Of a stretch of DNA of 64,000 bases, positions 8,602 to 17,234 are shown piece after piece. This stretch comes from Rossellomorea sp. BNER (lineage in GTDB: Bacteria; Bacillota; Bacilli; Bacillales; Bacillaceae_B): NCBI GenBank assembly GCA_024213275.1, contig JANAVG010000016.1, positions 1 through 64,000 of the forward strand, read 5' to 3'. The translations under genes were made by a program, and so were the position numbers. Each line of letters starts with the position of its first letter. The stretch's first letter is position 1. The notes below the pieces were generated by a model. It ran no database searches and was not told the DNA's origin. It saw only the letters and a program-made list of their open reading frames with translations.

Positions 8602-9357
8602 TTATTTTTTATTCAAAAATCGCTTAACAGCTTCATGATGTTCAACCTTCGCCCACAAAATCGCACATGATCTGATTTCTTTCATCATATTTTCATGTAA
8701 TTTCGTACTATTCCACTTATTCAAGAGTGCTTGTTTATAGGCTTTAATTACTTGGATGCTCTTGGTTGTAATGCTATGTAAATAATCATCTACTTCACTA
8801 CCATCATCACTTATTAAATGATCGATGAATTTCATTTGATATAGCTCTTCAACATCATATAAATCGGCTGTCATTAAGAGCCTCATGGCATGTGAAGGAA
8901 GAATTCTTTCATATAATAAACTTGCTCCCCCCCATCCTGTAGTAATCGCTAAATTCCCTTGAACAAACCCCATTTTAACCGCTTTTTTACTAATTCTGTA
9001 ATCGCAAGCTGTAGCAATTTCGCATCCACCACCTATTGCGATTCCGTTAATCCACGCAATTGTAGGTTTTGGGAGAGTGGCTAACTCATATAATAGCCCA
9101 CCCATCTTATTAAGCATCCCCCAGGCTTGTTCCTCTGTTTTTAACCCATGAAATTCAGAAAGGTCTCCACCAGAACAAAAAGCATGATTTCCAGCACCAG
9201 TGATCACTAATGCTTTCACTTCTTCATCAAGACGAGTTTGGTCAATTGCACGTTTAAATCCTGACATCACCTCATAATTAATTGCATTTCGTTTATTGAC
9301 TCTATTGATTGTAAAGGTTAATATTCCTGTATCTGACTTATGTAATAGATAGTCCAT
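8602..9357 (-). CDS. crotonase (enoyl-CoA hydratase/isomerase) family protein
   Basis: A 251-residue crotonase-fold acyl-CoA enzyme. The oxyanion-hole segments are AFCSGGDLSEF (near residue 64) and NGIAIGGGCEIA (near 104). The first hydratase glutamate (GGGCE) is present, but the position of the second reads FVQGNLAITTGWGG, with Asn where true hydratases have Glu in GxPE. That pattern recalls methyl- or ethylmalonyl-CoA decarboxylase-like members (ECHDC1 type), so hydratase activity is doubtful. ATG 9357 has GGTGA upstream; a GTG at 9369 is possible. It is not part of this block in B. subtilis 168. Confidence 0.8.
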   Translation of the reverse strand: MDYLLHKSDTGILTFTINRVNKRNAINYEVMSGFKRAIDQTRLDEEVKALVITGAGNHAFCSGGDLSEFHGLKTEEQAWGMLNKMGGLLYELATLPKPTIAWINGIAIGGGCEIATACDYRISKKAVKMGFVQGNLAITTGWGGASLLYERILPSHAMRLLMTADLYDVEELYQMKFIDHLISDDGSEVDDYLHSITTKSIQVIKAYKQALLNKWNSTKLHENMMKEIRSCAILWAKVEHHEAVKRFLNKK

Positions 9358-9389
9358 ATTTTTCACCACATTTTCTATTTTTTTCTATT

Positions 9390-9427
9390 AAAAAAACGTG
9401 AAGAGCCATGGTCTCTTCACGTTTTTC
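9390..9427 (-). terminator. bidirectional-type terminator after rpmF
   Basis: CGTGAAGAG pairs with CTCTTCACG around CCATGGT, with A and T runs on both sides. It sits 18 bases past the rpmF stop. Confidence 0.85.
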
Positions 9428-9444
9428 CCAGAATTTGCAAACAA

Positions 9445-9618
9445 TTAGTTGTTTACAACATCTTTACCTTTATAAGTTCCGCACTCTTTGCAAACACGGT
9501 GAGCTAATTTCATTTCACCACAGTTTGGGCATGCAACCATACCAGGTACATTTAACTTGAAATGTGTACGGCGTTTTCTTTTCGCTGTTTTAGAAGTTCT
9601 TCTAAATGGTACTGCCAT
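9445..9618 (-). CDS. rpmF: 50S ribosomal protein L32
   Basis: Small basic ribosomal protein L32 of the large subunit, 57 residues. It begins [20 protein letters not shown], as in Bacillus L32, and has two Cys pairs (CPNC and CKEC) forming the usual zinc-binding form. AAGGAGGTG lies seven bases before ATG 9618; an upstream in-frame ATG at 9648 is not used, because the ribosome site lies inside that extension. It is transcribed with ylbN, an arrangement shared with yceD-rpmF in many bacteria, from a consensus SigA promoter at 10252-10280. The zinc-binding form makes zinc-linked regulation of a paralogue possible elsewhere. Confidence 0.97.
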   Translation of the reverse strand: MAVPFRRTSKTAKRKRRTHFKLNVPGMVACPNCGEMKLAHRVCKECGTYKGKDVVNN

Positions 9619-9681
9619 TCTTCCCACCTCCTTAAAGAGATTCATCATCCTATGAAGAAAGAATCCTCTGGTACTTCATTA

Positions 9682-10224
9682 TTAAGAGTTTTTGTCTTGT
9701 TCAAAAAGCTTCGCTAAGTCTGCAAGCCGAGGGTCTACTTTCTTTTCCTCTTCCTGTTCAGCTTGTTGCAATTGATCTTCTGTTAGCACTTCCCAGTTTT
9801 TACCTGATGGAAGATTATCATCATCTCTTGCTTCTTCACTGAAAACCTGCATCGGTACTTCCAGTAACAATAATTCTAAAACAACTGGTTTTAAATCAAT
9901 TACGTCACCTTGTACCTGATGGATTTCTTCCTCTTCAAAATCTTCATAATCAGTTGATTTTAGAAGGAAAGTTTCCGTAGTATTAATATTAATAGGATAT
10001 CCGACATCTACTAAGGTACGTGAACATGGTAAAATAAGTGTTCCGGTAATGTTTAAATGGAACGTTACCCTGTCAGAGCTTATATCTGCTCTTCCTTTAA
10101 TAGAAATAGGTGAAACACCCCGAATTTCCGGGTCACGAGTTTTAAGTTCGTCAAGTGTAACCGTTTCATCTAGTGTCAATCCCTTATCGCGAAACTTTTG
10201 CAATTGAATTATTGACCATTTCAA
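9682..10224 (-). CDS. ylbN: DUF177 (YceD family) protein YlbN
   Basis: A 180-residue DUF177/YceD protein, a family tied to ribosomal RNA or large-subunit biogenesis by its near-universal linkage to rpmF. The N-terminal MKWSIIQLQKFRDKGL and central RTLVDVGYPININTTETF blocks fit the family; the C-terminus is acidic (QAEQEEEKKVDPRLADLAKLFEQ). The TTG at 10224 is preferred to GTG 10233, because GAGGTG lies six bases before the TTG and overlaps the GTG. A SigA promoter with TTGACA, 17-base spacing and TATAAT lies just upstream, so ylbN-rpmF form one operon. Confidence 0.9.
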   Translation of the reverse strand: MKWSIIQLQKFRDKGLTLDETVTLDELKTRDPEIRGVSPISIKGRADISSDRVTFHLNITGTLILPCSRTLVDVGYPININTTETFLLKSTDYEDFEEEEIHQVQGDVIDLKPVVLELLLLEVPMQVFSEEARDDDNLPSGKNWEVLTEDQLQQAEQEEEKKVDPRLADLAKLFEQDKNS

Positions 10225-10251
10225 TGTAATCACCTCAAGGCAACAAAAGTA

Positions 10252-10280
10252 ATTATAGCTTTCATACTACCTTTTGTCAA
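10252..10280 (-). promoter_or_regulatory. consensus SigA promoter of ylbN-rpmF
   Basis: Read on the minus strand: TTGACA (10280-10275), a 17-base spacer, TATAAT (10257-10252). Both hexamers match the SigA consensus exactly, as suits a ribosomal protein operon. Confidence 0.88.
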
Positions 10281-10298
10281 TATTTTTTCTTTACACTC

Positions 10299-10326
10299 TT
10301 TACAACTATAGTGTTGTAATTATAAC
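10299..10326 (+). promoter_or_regulatory. candidate SigA promoter of tmcAL with a small palindrome
   Basis: TTTACA and TATAAC with a 16-base spacer, 48 bases before the tmcAL start. A palindrome TTACAAC-N6-GTTGTAA (10300-10319) overlaps the spacer and could be an operator. The site is back to back with the ylbN promoter. Confidence 0.5.
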
Positions 10327-10373
10327 GTTATTTTAAACGAAGTATTAACTATTTTAAAGGAAGTGAATGAGAA

Positions 10374-11594
10374 ATGAAAGCAACAGGAGTAGTTGTTGAA
10401 TACAACCCTTTCCATAATGGACATTTACATCACTTGATGGAATCGAAAAATGCTACAGGGGCTGACCTTGTTATAGCTATAATGAGTGGCAACTTTTTGC
10501 AAAGAGGTGAACCTGCTCTAGTAGATAAATGGACGCGTGCGAGAATGGCTCTTGAGGCAGGAGTAGATTTAGTAATAGAACTCCCATATTCATTTGCTAC
10601 ACAGCATGCAGAAGTCTTCGCATATGGAGCTATTTCATTATTAGATGCCCTTCAATGCCAGAGCTTTTGTTTCGGAAGTGAATCAGGTAATATTGCTGCA
10701 TTTGAAAAAACCGCTGATCTAATTTCACAGCACCGAGAGCGATATGATCTTAAAATTCAAGATTTCATCAAACAAGGAATGAGCTATCCAAGTGCATTGT
10801 CAAATGCCTACCAGGAACTAACTCTTTCTGATCAACTAATTGATTTATCACAACCAAATAATATTCTTGGCTTTCACTACATTGAAGCCCGAAATAAGTT
10901 GGAATCGTCTATGAGTGCTTTTACAATTTCAAGAAAAAATGCAGGCTATCATGATGAATCATTTACTTCATCTGATGTAGCAAGTGCAACAAGTATAAGA
11001 AAATCTATTTTGTCAGAAGACGGAGACATATCCAATATTAGTTCCTACGTCCCTAGCGCAACACTAAGAGCATTACAAACATATAAGAAGCAATATGGTA
11101 AATTTCATGATTGGGAGATATATTGGCCGCTCTTGAAATACCGTTTGCTTTCATCTACAACGGAGGAGCTTCGAACAATTTACGAAATTGAGGAAGGAAT
11201 TGAAAATAGGTTGAAAAACTGTGCTATTACTTCATTTTCTTTTCATGAATATATGGAAAAAATAAAAACAAAACGGTACACTTGGACAAGAATACAAAGA
11301 ATGTCATTACATATTCTTACTAATACAACAAAACAAGCGATGACGGAAAGACACACCAAACCAAAATACATTCGTCTTTTGGGAATGAGTTCAGTTGGTA
11401 CCTTTTATTTAAAAAAAATCAAAAAAGAGATCACTCTTCCTATTATTAGTACGATTTCTAAAGGGAATCCGAGTGATACATTATTGGACAGAAAAGCATC
11501 GGAAATATATTCACTAGGGCTCATGGAACCAGAAAAACAAGCTGAATTGTATCGGAAAGAATATGCGACTCCCCCGATTATTGTAAATAGATAA
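10374..11594 (+). CDS. tmcAL: tRNA(Met) cytidine acetate ligase TmcAL
   Basis: TmcAL (YlbM) makes N4-acetylcytidine at the wobble position of elongator tRNA(Met), using acetate and ATP. The N-terminal nucleotidyltransferase motif VEYNPFHNGHLHHL (residues 8-21) contains the HxGH-like HNGH. SGNFLQRGEPALVDKWTRA (39-57) is the next conserved block. SSDVASATSIRKSI near 200 resembles the ISSTxIR signature of this superfamily. Length 406 is normal, and the C-terminus is basic, as expected for tRNA binding. The gene is divergent from ylbN and convergent with ylbL, as in B. subtilis. Confidence 0.93.
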   Translation: MKATGVVVEYNPFHNGHLHHLMESKNATGADLVIAIMSGNFLQRGEPALVDKWTRARMALEAGVDLVIELPYSFATQHAEVFAYGAISLLDALQCQSFCFGSESGNIAAFEKTADLISQHRERYDLKIQDFIKQGMSYPSALSNAYQELTLSDQLIDLSQPNNILGFHYIEARNKLESSMSAFTISRKNAGYHDESFTSSDVASATSIRKSILSEDGDISNISSYVPSATLRALQTYKKQYGKFHDWEIYWPLLKYRLLSSTTEELRTIYEIEEGIENRLKNCAITSFSFHEYMEKIKTKRYTWTRIQRMSLHILTNTTKQAMTERHTKPKYIRLLGMSSVGTFYLKKIKKEITLPIISTISKGNPSDTLLDRKASEIYSLGLMEPEKQAELYRKEYATPPIIVNR

Positions 11595-11611
11595 TTTCTC
11601 TACTCTTTTTT

Positions 11612-11704
11612 AAGGCTGTTTTCGTAAACATTGTTTTTTTGAAAAGATAAAAAAACAAGCCTTCCCATAAGAAGTTCGGAACGAAATTTTTCATGGGCTT
11701 GTCC
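11612..11704. repeat. family C partial copy (C2) with attached hairpin
   Basis: Positions 11612-11643 carry the family C left end (AAGGCTGTTTTCGTAAACAT). A separate stem follows, ACAAGCCttCCCAT (11652-11665) with ATGGGCTTGT (11695-11704). The junction with family B copy B3 is direct, so three hairpin elements are stacked after tmcAL. Any could end its transcript. Confidence 0.6.
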
Positions 11705-11804
11705 TAAAAATTAAGGATTCAGCAACCACAACTTGAATATATAGAAAAAATCATCTGTATATAGACTAGATTGTGGTTCCAAATCCTATTGGAACTGCCC
11801 CTTG
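11700..11804. repeat. family B hairpin repeat, copy B3
   Basis: A more diverged copy: CAACCACAACTTGAATATATAGAA on the left arm (split reading), TGTATATAGA and GTGGTTCC on the right, and an end reading GGAACTGCCCC. It lies in the convergent gap between tmcAL and ylbL, like copies B2 and B4. Confidence 0.75.
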
Positions 11805-11851
11805 AATTTGTCGTTCCTGACTTCTTTACTTTGGATAGACTTGTTAATCAA

Positions 11852-12886
11852 TTACAAACCTTTTAAGTATTTTAATGCATCATCAAATGTTTGAACAGGT
11901 ACAATTTTCATATCTGTATCTATATCTTCAGCTGCTTTTTTAGCTGCTTCATAATTAGAGAGTATAGTCGGATCTGCTTTACGCATATCAGCTGTTATTT
12001 TATCATCAGGAGCAAAAAATAATTCGGCACCTGCATGATCAGCTGCAATAACCTTTTGTTCAATTCCCCCAATTCTCCCTACTTCGCCTTTTTCAGAAAT
12101 TGTTCCTGTACCGGCTATTTCCTTGCCATTCGTAATATCCTCTTTCACAAGTTGGTTATAAATTTCAAGACTGAACATTAATCCTGCTGAGGGTCCTCCA
12201 ATTTCATCTGTTTTTAGCTCTACAGAAGGAGTAGTTTTGATGTCACGATCATCAACAAGTCCAATTCCCAATCCAACCTTATCAAGTTTAGGGTATTTCG
12301 CTAAGGTTATCTTCCCCGTATGTTCCTTTTGTTCTCTTATATAAGTAATGTCAACTTCATCATCTTCTTTTTTCTCGCTTACATATTGAATAAATTCTTC
12401 CGATGATTGAAACTGATTACCATCGATGGCAGTGATTCTATCCCCTGCTTTTAATACTTTACTAGCAGGCATATTTGAATATACATTTAAAACGTAAACC
12501 CCTTTATAATCAAAGGAAACCGGTTTATTAGCTTTTTCAAAAGCCACCTGTATGGCGTTATGTTTGGAGTTCTTCATTAAATGTAATTGTCTTACGTTAT
12601 ATTCTTCATCAGTTTCATGAGGGCTTCTGATTTCCTCAACTGGATATATATATTCATATTCTCTCAATGCTGCTATCGCATAGGTGAAAATATTCGCTCT
12701 TCCCATCCTAACCGTTGTTAGCATTAATTCACCTTTATCCTCATACCCACCTTCTACCTCAACGATTGGATCTAACGCATGTGCATTTCCAGGCTTCGTA
12801 ACATAATAAGGTAGATAATAAAAGGAAGCTGCTACGATGATAATAGTAAATATTACGATTGTTCTAATCCAGTTTCTTTGTGACAA
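11852..12886 (-). CDS. ylbL: YlbL, PDZ plus Lon-type membrane protease
   Basis: Membrane-anchored serine protease with a PDZ domain. YlbL helps degrade the SOS division inhibitor YneA in B. subtilis, and its streptococcal relative SepM processes a pheromone. A transmembrane anchor spans residues 8-28, the PDZ domain about 126-195 and the Lon (S16) domain about 205-344. The catalytic dyad is S233 in IGGPSAGLMF and K278 in GGIEQKVIAA. The start is TTG 12886, with GGAAGGGG about ten bases upstream inside the last codons of ylbK, four bases away, so the pair is coupled. Length 344 is typical. Confidence 0.92.
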   Translation of the reverse strand: MSQRNWIRTIVIFTIIIVAASFYYLPYYVTKPGNAHALDPIVEVEGGYEDKGELMLTTVRMGRANIFTYAIAALREYEYIYPVEEIRSPHETDEEYNVRQLHLMKNSKHNAIQVAFEKANKPVSFDYKGVYVLNVYSNMPASKVLKAGDRITAIDGNQFQSSEEFIQYVSEKKEDDEVDITYIREQKEHTGKITLAKYPKLDKVGLGIGLVDDRDIKTTPSVELKTDEIGGPSAGLMFSLEIYNQLVKEDITNGKEIAGTGTISEKGEVGRIGGIEQKVIAADHAGAELFFAPDDKITADMRKADPTILSNYEAAKKAAEDIDTDMKIVPVQTFDDALKYLKGL

Positions 12887-12890
12887 AAGA

Positions 12891-13673
12891 TTAAGACCCC
12901 TTCCAGTTTTCCATTTTATTCTTAATAGACGGAATGATTTTTAAAGCTTCTTTTTCCCCAATTCCAATCATATCCTCAATATTCTTAAAGGCACGTGTAC
13001 TATACATTTCTACATGTGGCCTAATCATAAAGTCAGACTTAATTTCCCTGTTCTCTACAATTTCGAGTTGAAGGAGATCAATGCTTTGCATGATAACATC
13101 GAATATATTATTAATTTCAACATTCTTTTTTACATGTGAAACATCCACACCAATTACGATATCTGCCCCCATCTCTTTTACAACCGATACAGGAACACGG
13201 TCACTTACCCCTCCATCCACAAGCAGGCGACCATTTACTTTTTCAGGAACAAAAATACCTGGGATGGCAATACTAGCTCTAACTGCCTCAGCAATAGGAC
13301 CACTGGTAAAGATAACTTTTTCCCCTGTTTTCAAATCTGTTGCCACAATAGAAACGGGAATTTTCAACTCTTCAATCTGTTTATTATGGGTAAATAATCG
13401 GATAAATTCCTTTATTCGTTTTCCCGCAATAAACCCCATCTTCGGGACAGTAAAATCCAAATAATATTTTCGCTTAAATGCTGTAGATAGCTTATATAAA
13501 TGATTGATATCATGACCAACACCGTAAAAAGAAGCTACAAGTGCTCCCATGCTGCTACCTGCAATCATATCTACCGGTATGCCTTCATCGTGAAATGCTT
13601 TCAATACACCTAAATGGGCAAAACCCCTTGCCCCACCTGAACCGAGAGCCAATCCAATCTTAGGTCCACTCAT
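12891..13673 (-). CDS. ylbK: patatin-like phospholipase YlbK
   Basis: A 260-residue bacterial patatin (RssA/NTE type), probably a lipid acyl hydrolase. It shows the oxyanion loop GSGGARG (residues 11-17), the nucleophile elbow GSSMG with S41, and the catalytic aspartate D153 in DGG. These form the Ser-Asp dyad. ATG 13673 was chosen because GGGAG lies eight bases upstream and MSGPKIGLALGSGG matches the family start; GTG 13682 would add three residues. Its stop lies four bases before ylbL, so the two form an operon. Natural substrate is not known. Confidence 0.92.
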   Translation of the reverse strand: MSGPKIGLALGSGGARGFAHLGVLKAFHDEGIPVDMIAGSSMGALVASFYGVGHDINHLYKLSTAFKRKYYLDFTVPKMGFIAGKRIKEFIRLFTHNKQIEELKIPVSIVATDLKTGEKVIFTSGPIAEAVRASIAIPGIFVPEKVNGRLLVDGGVSDRVPVSVVKEMGADIVIGVDVSHVKKNVEINNIFDVIMQSIDLLQLEIVENREIKSDFMIRPHVEMYSTRAFKNIEDMIGIGEKEALKIIPSIKNKMENWKGS

Positions 13674-13962
13674 CCATTGCACTCCCTTTTGATCATTTCT
13701 AAGAAATTAAAAAGTGCCCTTGTATTTAAGAGTGATTATCGGTTTTCAGTGAAAACATCCTAATCCGTTAGATCTTAAATGTCAAGACTCAGAGCCAAAC
13801 TTGGAGCTTCCATATTTCTTTTCAGTTCATTTCATCTTATGGTCTATTTATATTATCTATGAGTATATTGATTAATATGAGGACAAGTACCAGTCTTTTT
13901 ATTTTATCATTTCTACAAGGTTTTCCAAGGAAAAAGGCACGGCTCCCAAGGAGGAAATGTCA
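13674..13962. other. divergent ylbK / ylbJ intergenic region
   Basis: AT-rich and without a reading frame or repeat that I recognise. It must hold the promoters of ylbK and ylbJ. ylbJ is SigE-dependent in B. subtilis, but I could not find a convincing SigE -35/-10 pair by eye. Confidence 0.4.
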
Positions 13963-15192
13963 TTGAATGCTTCAAAAATAAAAACATTACTCTTAAGTTT
14001 AAGTGTATCAACTTTCGCTCTTTCTCTAATTATCTTTCCAGAAGAATCATTTGAAGCTTCTATTAGAGGCTTAAATATGTGGTGGGAAATTGTCTTTCCA
14101 TCATTACTTCCTTTCTTCATTATCTCTGAAATGCTAATCGGATTAGGAGTAGTAAGGTTTATTGGGGTGTTGCTAGAGCCGTTGATGCGGCCCATTTTTA
14201 GAGTACCTGGGGTAGGTGGCTTTGTATGGGCGATGGGAATGGCTTCCGGATTCCCTGCTGGAGCAAAACTATCAGCTCGATTACGTCAAGAAAAACAATT
14301 AACACGGATTGAGGCTGAAAGGCTTGTTTCTTTCACCAATTCCTCCAATCCTCTCTTTATTTTTGGTGCAGTATCTATAGGTTTCTTTAAAAACCCTCAT
14401 TTAGGTGTTATTTTAGCCCTTTCACACTATTTAGGAAATATTTGCGTCGGAATCATCATGCGTTTTTATGGAAGAAAAGAAGAACAAGAAGAAAGGTCCT
14501 ATGGTATGGATAAAAGCTTTAGCATTAAAACGGCATTCTCAGTCCTACACCAAACAAGATTAAAAGACAAGCGCCCCTTGGGAAAGTTACTTGGTGATGC
14601 TGTTAGCAATTCTATACAAACATTATTAATGATCGGAGGATTTATTATTCTATTCTCCGTATTAAACAAAATCTTATTCCATCTTCATATCACACCCCTC
14701 TTAGCAAGTGGCCTAAACACAATCTTCTTGGTATTAGGGCTCCCGGAAAATTTAACAATGCCTTTTATATCTGGATTATTTGAGATTACACTTGGCAGCC
14801 AAATGACTAGTGGGATTGATGGCACACTTCTTATTCATCAGGCGCTCATTACAAGTTTTATTCTTGGATTTAATGGATTTAGTGTCCAGGCACAGGCAGC
14901 AAGCATAATGGCTCAGACAGACATACGTTTTAAACCTTTTTTTTACGCTAGAATTCTTCATGGAATGATTGCAGCAACCATTGCTGTCTTACTTTGGAGG
15001 CCAGTTTATGAAAGGTTTTACCAAAACCAGCCTTCAAGCGCTGTACCAGTATTTAATATTCATCAATGGGAATTTTGGGAATCAGCGCTTTATTGGATGA
15101 AAGCATTTGGACCGATCTTAACGATTACTTCTTTAGGAGTCTATTGTATATTATTATGGAAAAAAATTATTGATCAAAAAAGACGTATTTAA
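13963..15192 (+). CDS. ylbJ: sporulation integral membrane protein YlbJ
   Basis: A polytopic membrane protein (409 residues) needed in B. subtilis for heat-resistant spores; it is made in the mother cell. It belongs to the nucleoside-recognition (Gate) membrane group. About eight hydrophobic segments are visible. The strongly conserved stretch FRVPGVGGFVWAMGMASGFPAGAKL (about 80-105) is followed by FTNSSNPLFIFGAV. TTG 13963 was chosen because AAGGAGG lies eight bases upstream and the product starts MNASKIKTLLLSL, like B. subtilis MNLSK; ATG 13957 is too close to the ribosome site. The gene is monocistronic and divergent from ylbK. Confidence 0.9.
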   Translation: MNASKIKTLLLSLSVSTFALSLIIFPEESFEASIRGLNMWWEIVFPSLLPFFIISEMLIGLGVVRFIGVLLEPLMRPIFRVPGVGGFVWAMGMASGFPAGAKLSARLRQEKQLTRIEAERLVSFTNSSNPLFIFGAVSIGFFKNPHLGVILALSHYLGNICVGIIMRFYGRKEEQEERSYGMDKSFSIKTAFSVLHQTRLKDKRPLGKLLGDAVSNSIQTLLMIGGFIILFSVLNKILFHLHITPLLASGLNTIFLVLGLPENLTMPFISGLFEITLGSQMTSGIDGTLLIHQALITSFILGFNGFSVQAQAASIMAQTDIRFKPFFYARILHGMIAATIAVLLWRPVYERFYQNQPSSAVPVFNIHQWEFWESALYWMKAFGPILTITSLGVYCILLWKKIIDQKRRI

Positions 15193-15201
15193 TACCAAAC
15201 T

Positions 15202-15233
15202 TAATAGTCTTTTTATATATAAAAAGACTATTA
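15202..15233. terminator. perfect 32-base palindrome between ylbJ and coaD
   Basis: TAATAGTCTTTTTATA is followed by its exact reverse complement. It lies in the convergent gap, 10 bases after ylbJ. No long T run follows, so function as a terminator is likely but not proven. Part of one arm recurs as ATAGTCTTT at 15264. Confidence 0.6.
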
Positions 15234-15303
15234 TGGATTTTGTCCATTTAAAGACAAACCATTATAGTCTTTCTAATTTATAGTACCGAAATAAATTTGG
15301 GAA

Positions 15304-15801
<498 letters not shown>

Positions 15802-16359
15802 TTATTGACCTAACGTTTGAAAGATTGAGATTCTGATCATTCCGTATGTTTCTTTCTTCAGTAATTTTAAATTTCCTACTTCATTAGGAAGTGAGACATC
15901 TGAACTGTGTTCACACATTACGAAACCGCTTTCATTTAGTAATTGTTGATTATCAATCAATTCTAATATATCAACCAGTTTTTGTTTTTGATAAGGAGGA
16001 TCTAGTAAGATTAAGTCAAATTGCAGTTCCCTTTTAACAATTGCTTTTAAAGCTCTGAAGCTTTCATTACGATAAACTTCACTTTTATCTATTAAATCAC
16101 ATTGATCTAAATTACTTTTAATCGTAGCGATAGCTTTAGCATCTTTATCTACAAAAATTACTTTATCCAATCCTCTACTCAATGCTTCAATGCCTAGACC
16201 ACCACTTCCTGCAAATAGGTCTAGACCCAGCCCACCTTGAAAATAGGGACCAACCATATTAAAGATTGCTTCTTTTACTTTATCTGTGGTAGGTCTAGTT
16301 CCAGTACCCGGTACAGATTTCAATGCTTTTCCTTTACAATTACCTGATATAATTCTCAT
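15802..16359 (-). CDS. rsmD: 16S rRNA (guanine(966)-N(2))-methyltransferase
   Basis: RsmD (YlbH) methylates G966 of 16S rRNA using SAM. Motif I is LDLFAGSGGLGIEALS (residues 46-61), acidic residues for SAM ribose lie in FVDKD (69-73), and the catalytic motif is DPPY (120-123) in LILLDPPYQKQ. The N-terminus MRIISGNCKGKAL and TRPTTDKVKEAIFN are diagnostic for the family. Length 185 is typical. It is the first gene of the rsmD-coaD operon and is divergent from the candidate csfG RNA. Confidence 0.96.
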   Translation of the reverse strand: MRIISGNCKGKALKSVPGTGTRPTTDKVKEAIFNMVGPYFQGGLGLDLFAGSGGLGIEALSRGLDKVIFVDKDAKAIATIKSNLDQCDLIDKSEVYRNESFRALKAIVKRELQFDLILLDPPYQKQKLVDILELIDNQQLLNESGFVMCEHSSDVSLPNEVGNLKLLKKETYGMIRISIFQTLGQ

Positions 16360-16457
16360 TTTCTCACCACTAAACTAAAGTTTTCCCTCATTATCCTACC
16401 ATAATTCAACATCATTATCTATCATATAATAATCTGGTCAATTATTCTGAAGAAAAT

Positions 16458-16486
16458 GTATAAATTATCGCCAGTAGGTGATAATG
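16458..16486 (+). promoter_or_regulatory. SigF/SigG-like promoter of the csfG RNA
   Basis: GTATA (16458-16462) and GGTGATAATG (16477-16486) are separated by 14 bases. They resemble the forespore sigma consensus (GYATA, then GGnnAnAnTw), with a slightly short spacer and the last base off. Confidence 0.5.
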
Positions 16487-16491
16487 AAACT

Positions 16492-16642
16492 AACAACATC
16501 GCATCTGATGTTGTTGCCAACCGCGGAGAAGACTTACGTTTCCCCATAAGTTCTTCCTCCGGTTTCTCCTCTCCCTTTACCTTCTATCCTGTTAAAAGGA
16601 TATAGAAGGACCCTGCAGTTAAGATCTGCAGGGTTTTTTTTT
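16492..16642 (+). ncRNA. csfG: candidate CsfG sporulation small RNA
   Basis: No protein gene is present, yet this stretch has the parts of a small RNA. A forespore-like promoter is followed by a first hairpin AACAACATC / GATGTTGTT (16492-16515). Next come CU-rich single-stranded segments CTTCCTCC and TCTCCTCTCCC, complementary to Shine-Dalgarno sequences. A hairpin CTTCTATCCT / AGGATATAGAAG (16581-16608) and a strong terminator complete it. B. subtilis CsfG, a conserved RNA of endospore formers made under SigF and SigG, comes from the ylbG-ylbH interval, and this copy is beside ylbH (rsmD). Identity rests on position and architecture; I could not align sequences. Confidence 0.68.
16611..16642 (+). 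terminator. strong intrinsic terminator of csfG
   Basis: CCCTGCAG pairs with CTGCAGGG, followed by nine T. It points along the plus strand, where no upstream protein gene exists, which is the main reason to infer a small RNA. Confidence 0.9.
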
Positions 16643-16645
16643 GAT

Positions 16646-16784
16646 TGGCTCTAATTCTAAAGATTGTTGTGTTATAAATAATTTTTGTAAAGCAAACCAT
16701 CGATAAAGAAGTTGATTGGAGCGGAAATCAACCACTCCTCATTTTTGAAAAATGGCATCAAAGTTTACGAAAACAGTCATTGAA
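16646..16784. repeat. family C repeat, copy C3 (internally deleted)
   Basis: Reverse-oriented copy: its complement starts GACTGTTTTCGTAAACTTTG, continues GTGGTTGATTTC and ends near ACAACAATCTTTAGAA. GTTGATTGGAGCGGAAATCAAC (16712-16733) is a tight palindrome that looks like the two ends of the long interior arm joined after an internal deletion. Confidence 0.75.
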
Positions 16785-16795
16785 TTATATAAACA

Positions 16796-17101
16796 TCATA
16801 CCAAATCGCCATCTAGATCTAAGGTCATTGGATGGTCAATACAATGATCCTCTATCCACCATAACCACTCATCGTGGCTGAGTAATCCGGTATCTATTAC
16901 ATAGTTCTCGATTTCAACTAAAGAAGATGATTCAAGCATTTCTTTCTCATATAGAGAAATAGCCCCATGAACAAATAACGTCGACAATATAGCTGTCACT
17001 ATAAAATAATCAGAATCTGGTAAATCAGTGGATTTTTTCGTTGGAGAAATGAGATACCCAGCCAGAAGACAAATGATAAGAAGAACAAATACAATAATCA
17101 A
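16796..17101 (-). CDS. small membrane protein of unknown function
   Basis: I do not recognise this 101-residue protein. It starts with a hydrophobic anchor (residues 1-20, MIIVFVLLIICLLAGYLIS). A second hydrophobic stretch is near 35-52 (YFIVTAILSTLFVHGAIS), and the C-terminal half is acidic and Trp-rich (SHDEWLWWIEDHCIDHPMTLDLDGDLV). AAAGGAG lies eight bases before TTG 17101, supporting that start; GTG 17110 is too close to it. It sits between csfG and ylbG, where B. subtilis 168 has no such gene. A proper ribosome site and ordinary codon use suggest it is real. Confidence 0.65.
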   Translation of the reverse strand: MIIVFVLLIICLLAGYLISPTKKSTDLPDSDYFIVTAILSTLFVHGAISLYEKEMLESSSLVEIENYVIDTGLLSHDEWLWWIEDHCIDHPMTLDLDGDLV

Positions 17102-17234
17102 GAAGAACACTCCTTTAGCGTATTTATAATTCTACTTCAATGAATGAACATCTCTTTACTTATTAACTTTAGTCTGAAATAATTAGGAATTGATGATAAG
17201 TAGAATGAATTGCATTTTAAGTTGGAAAGGAAGA

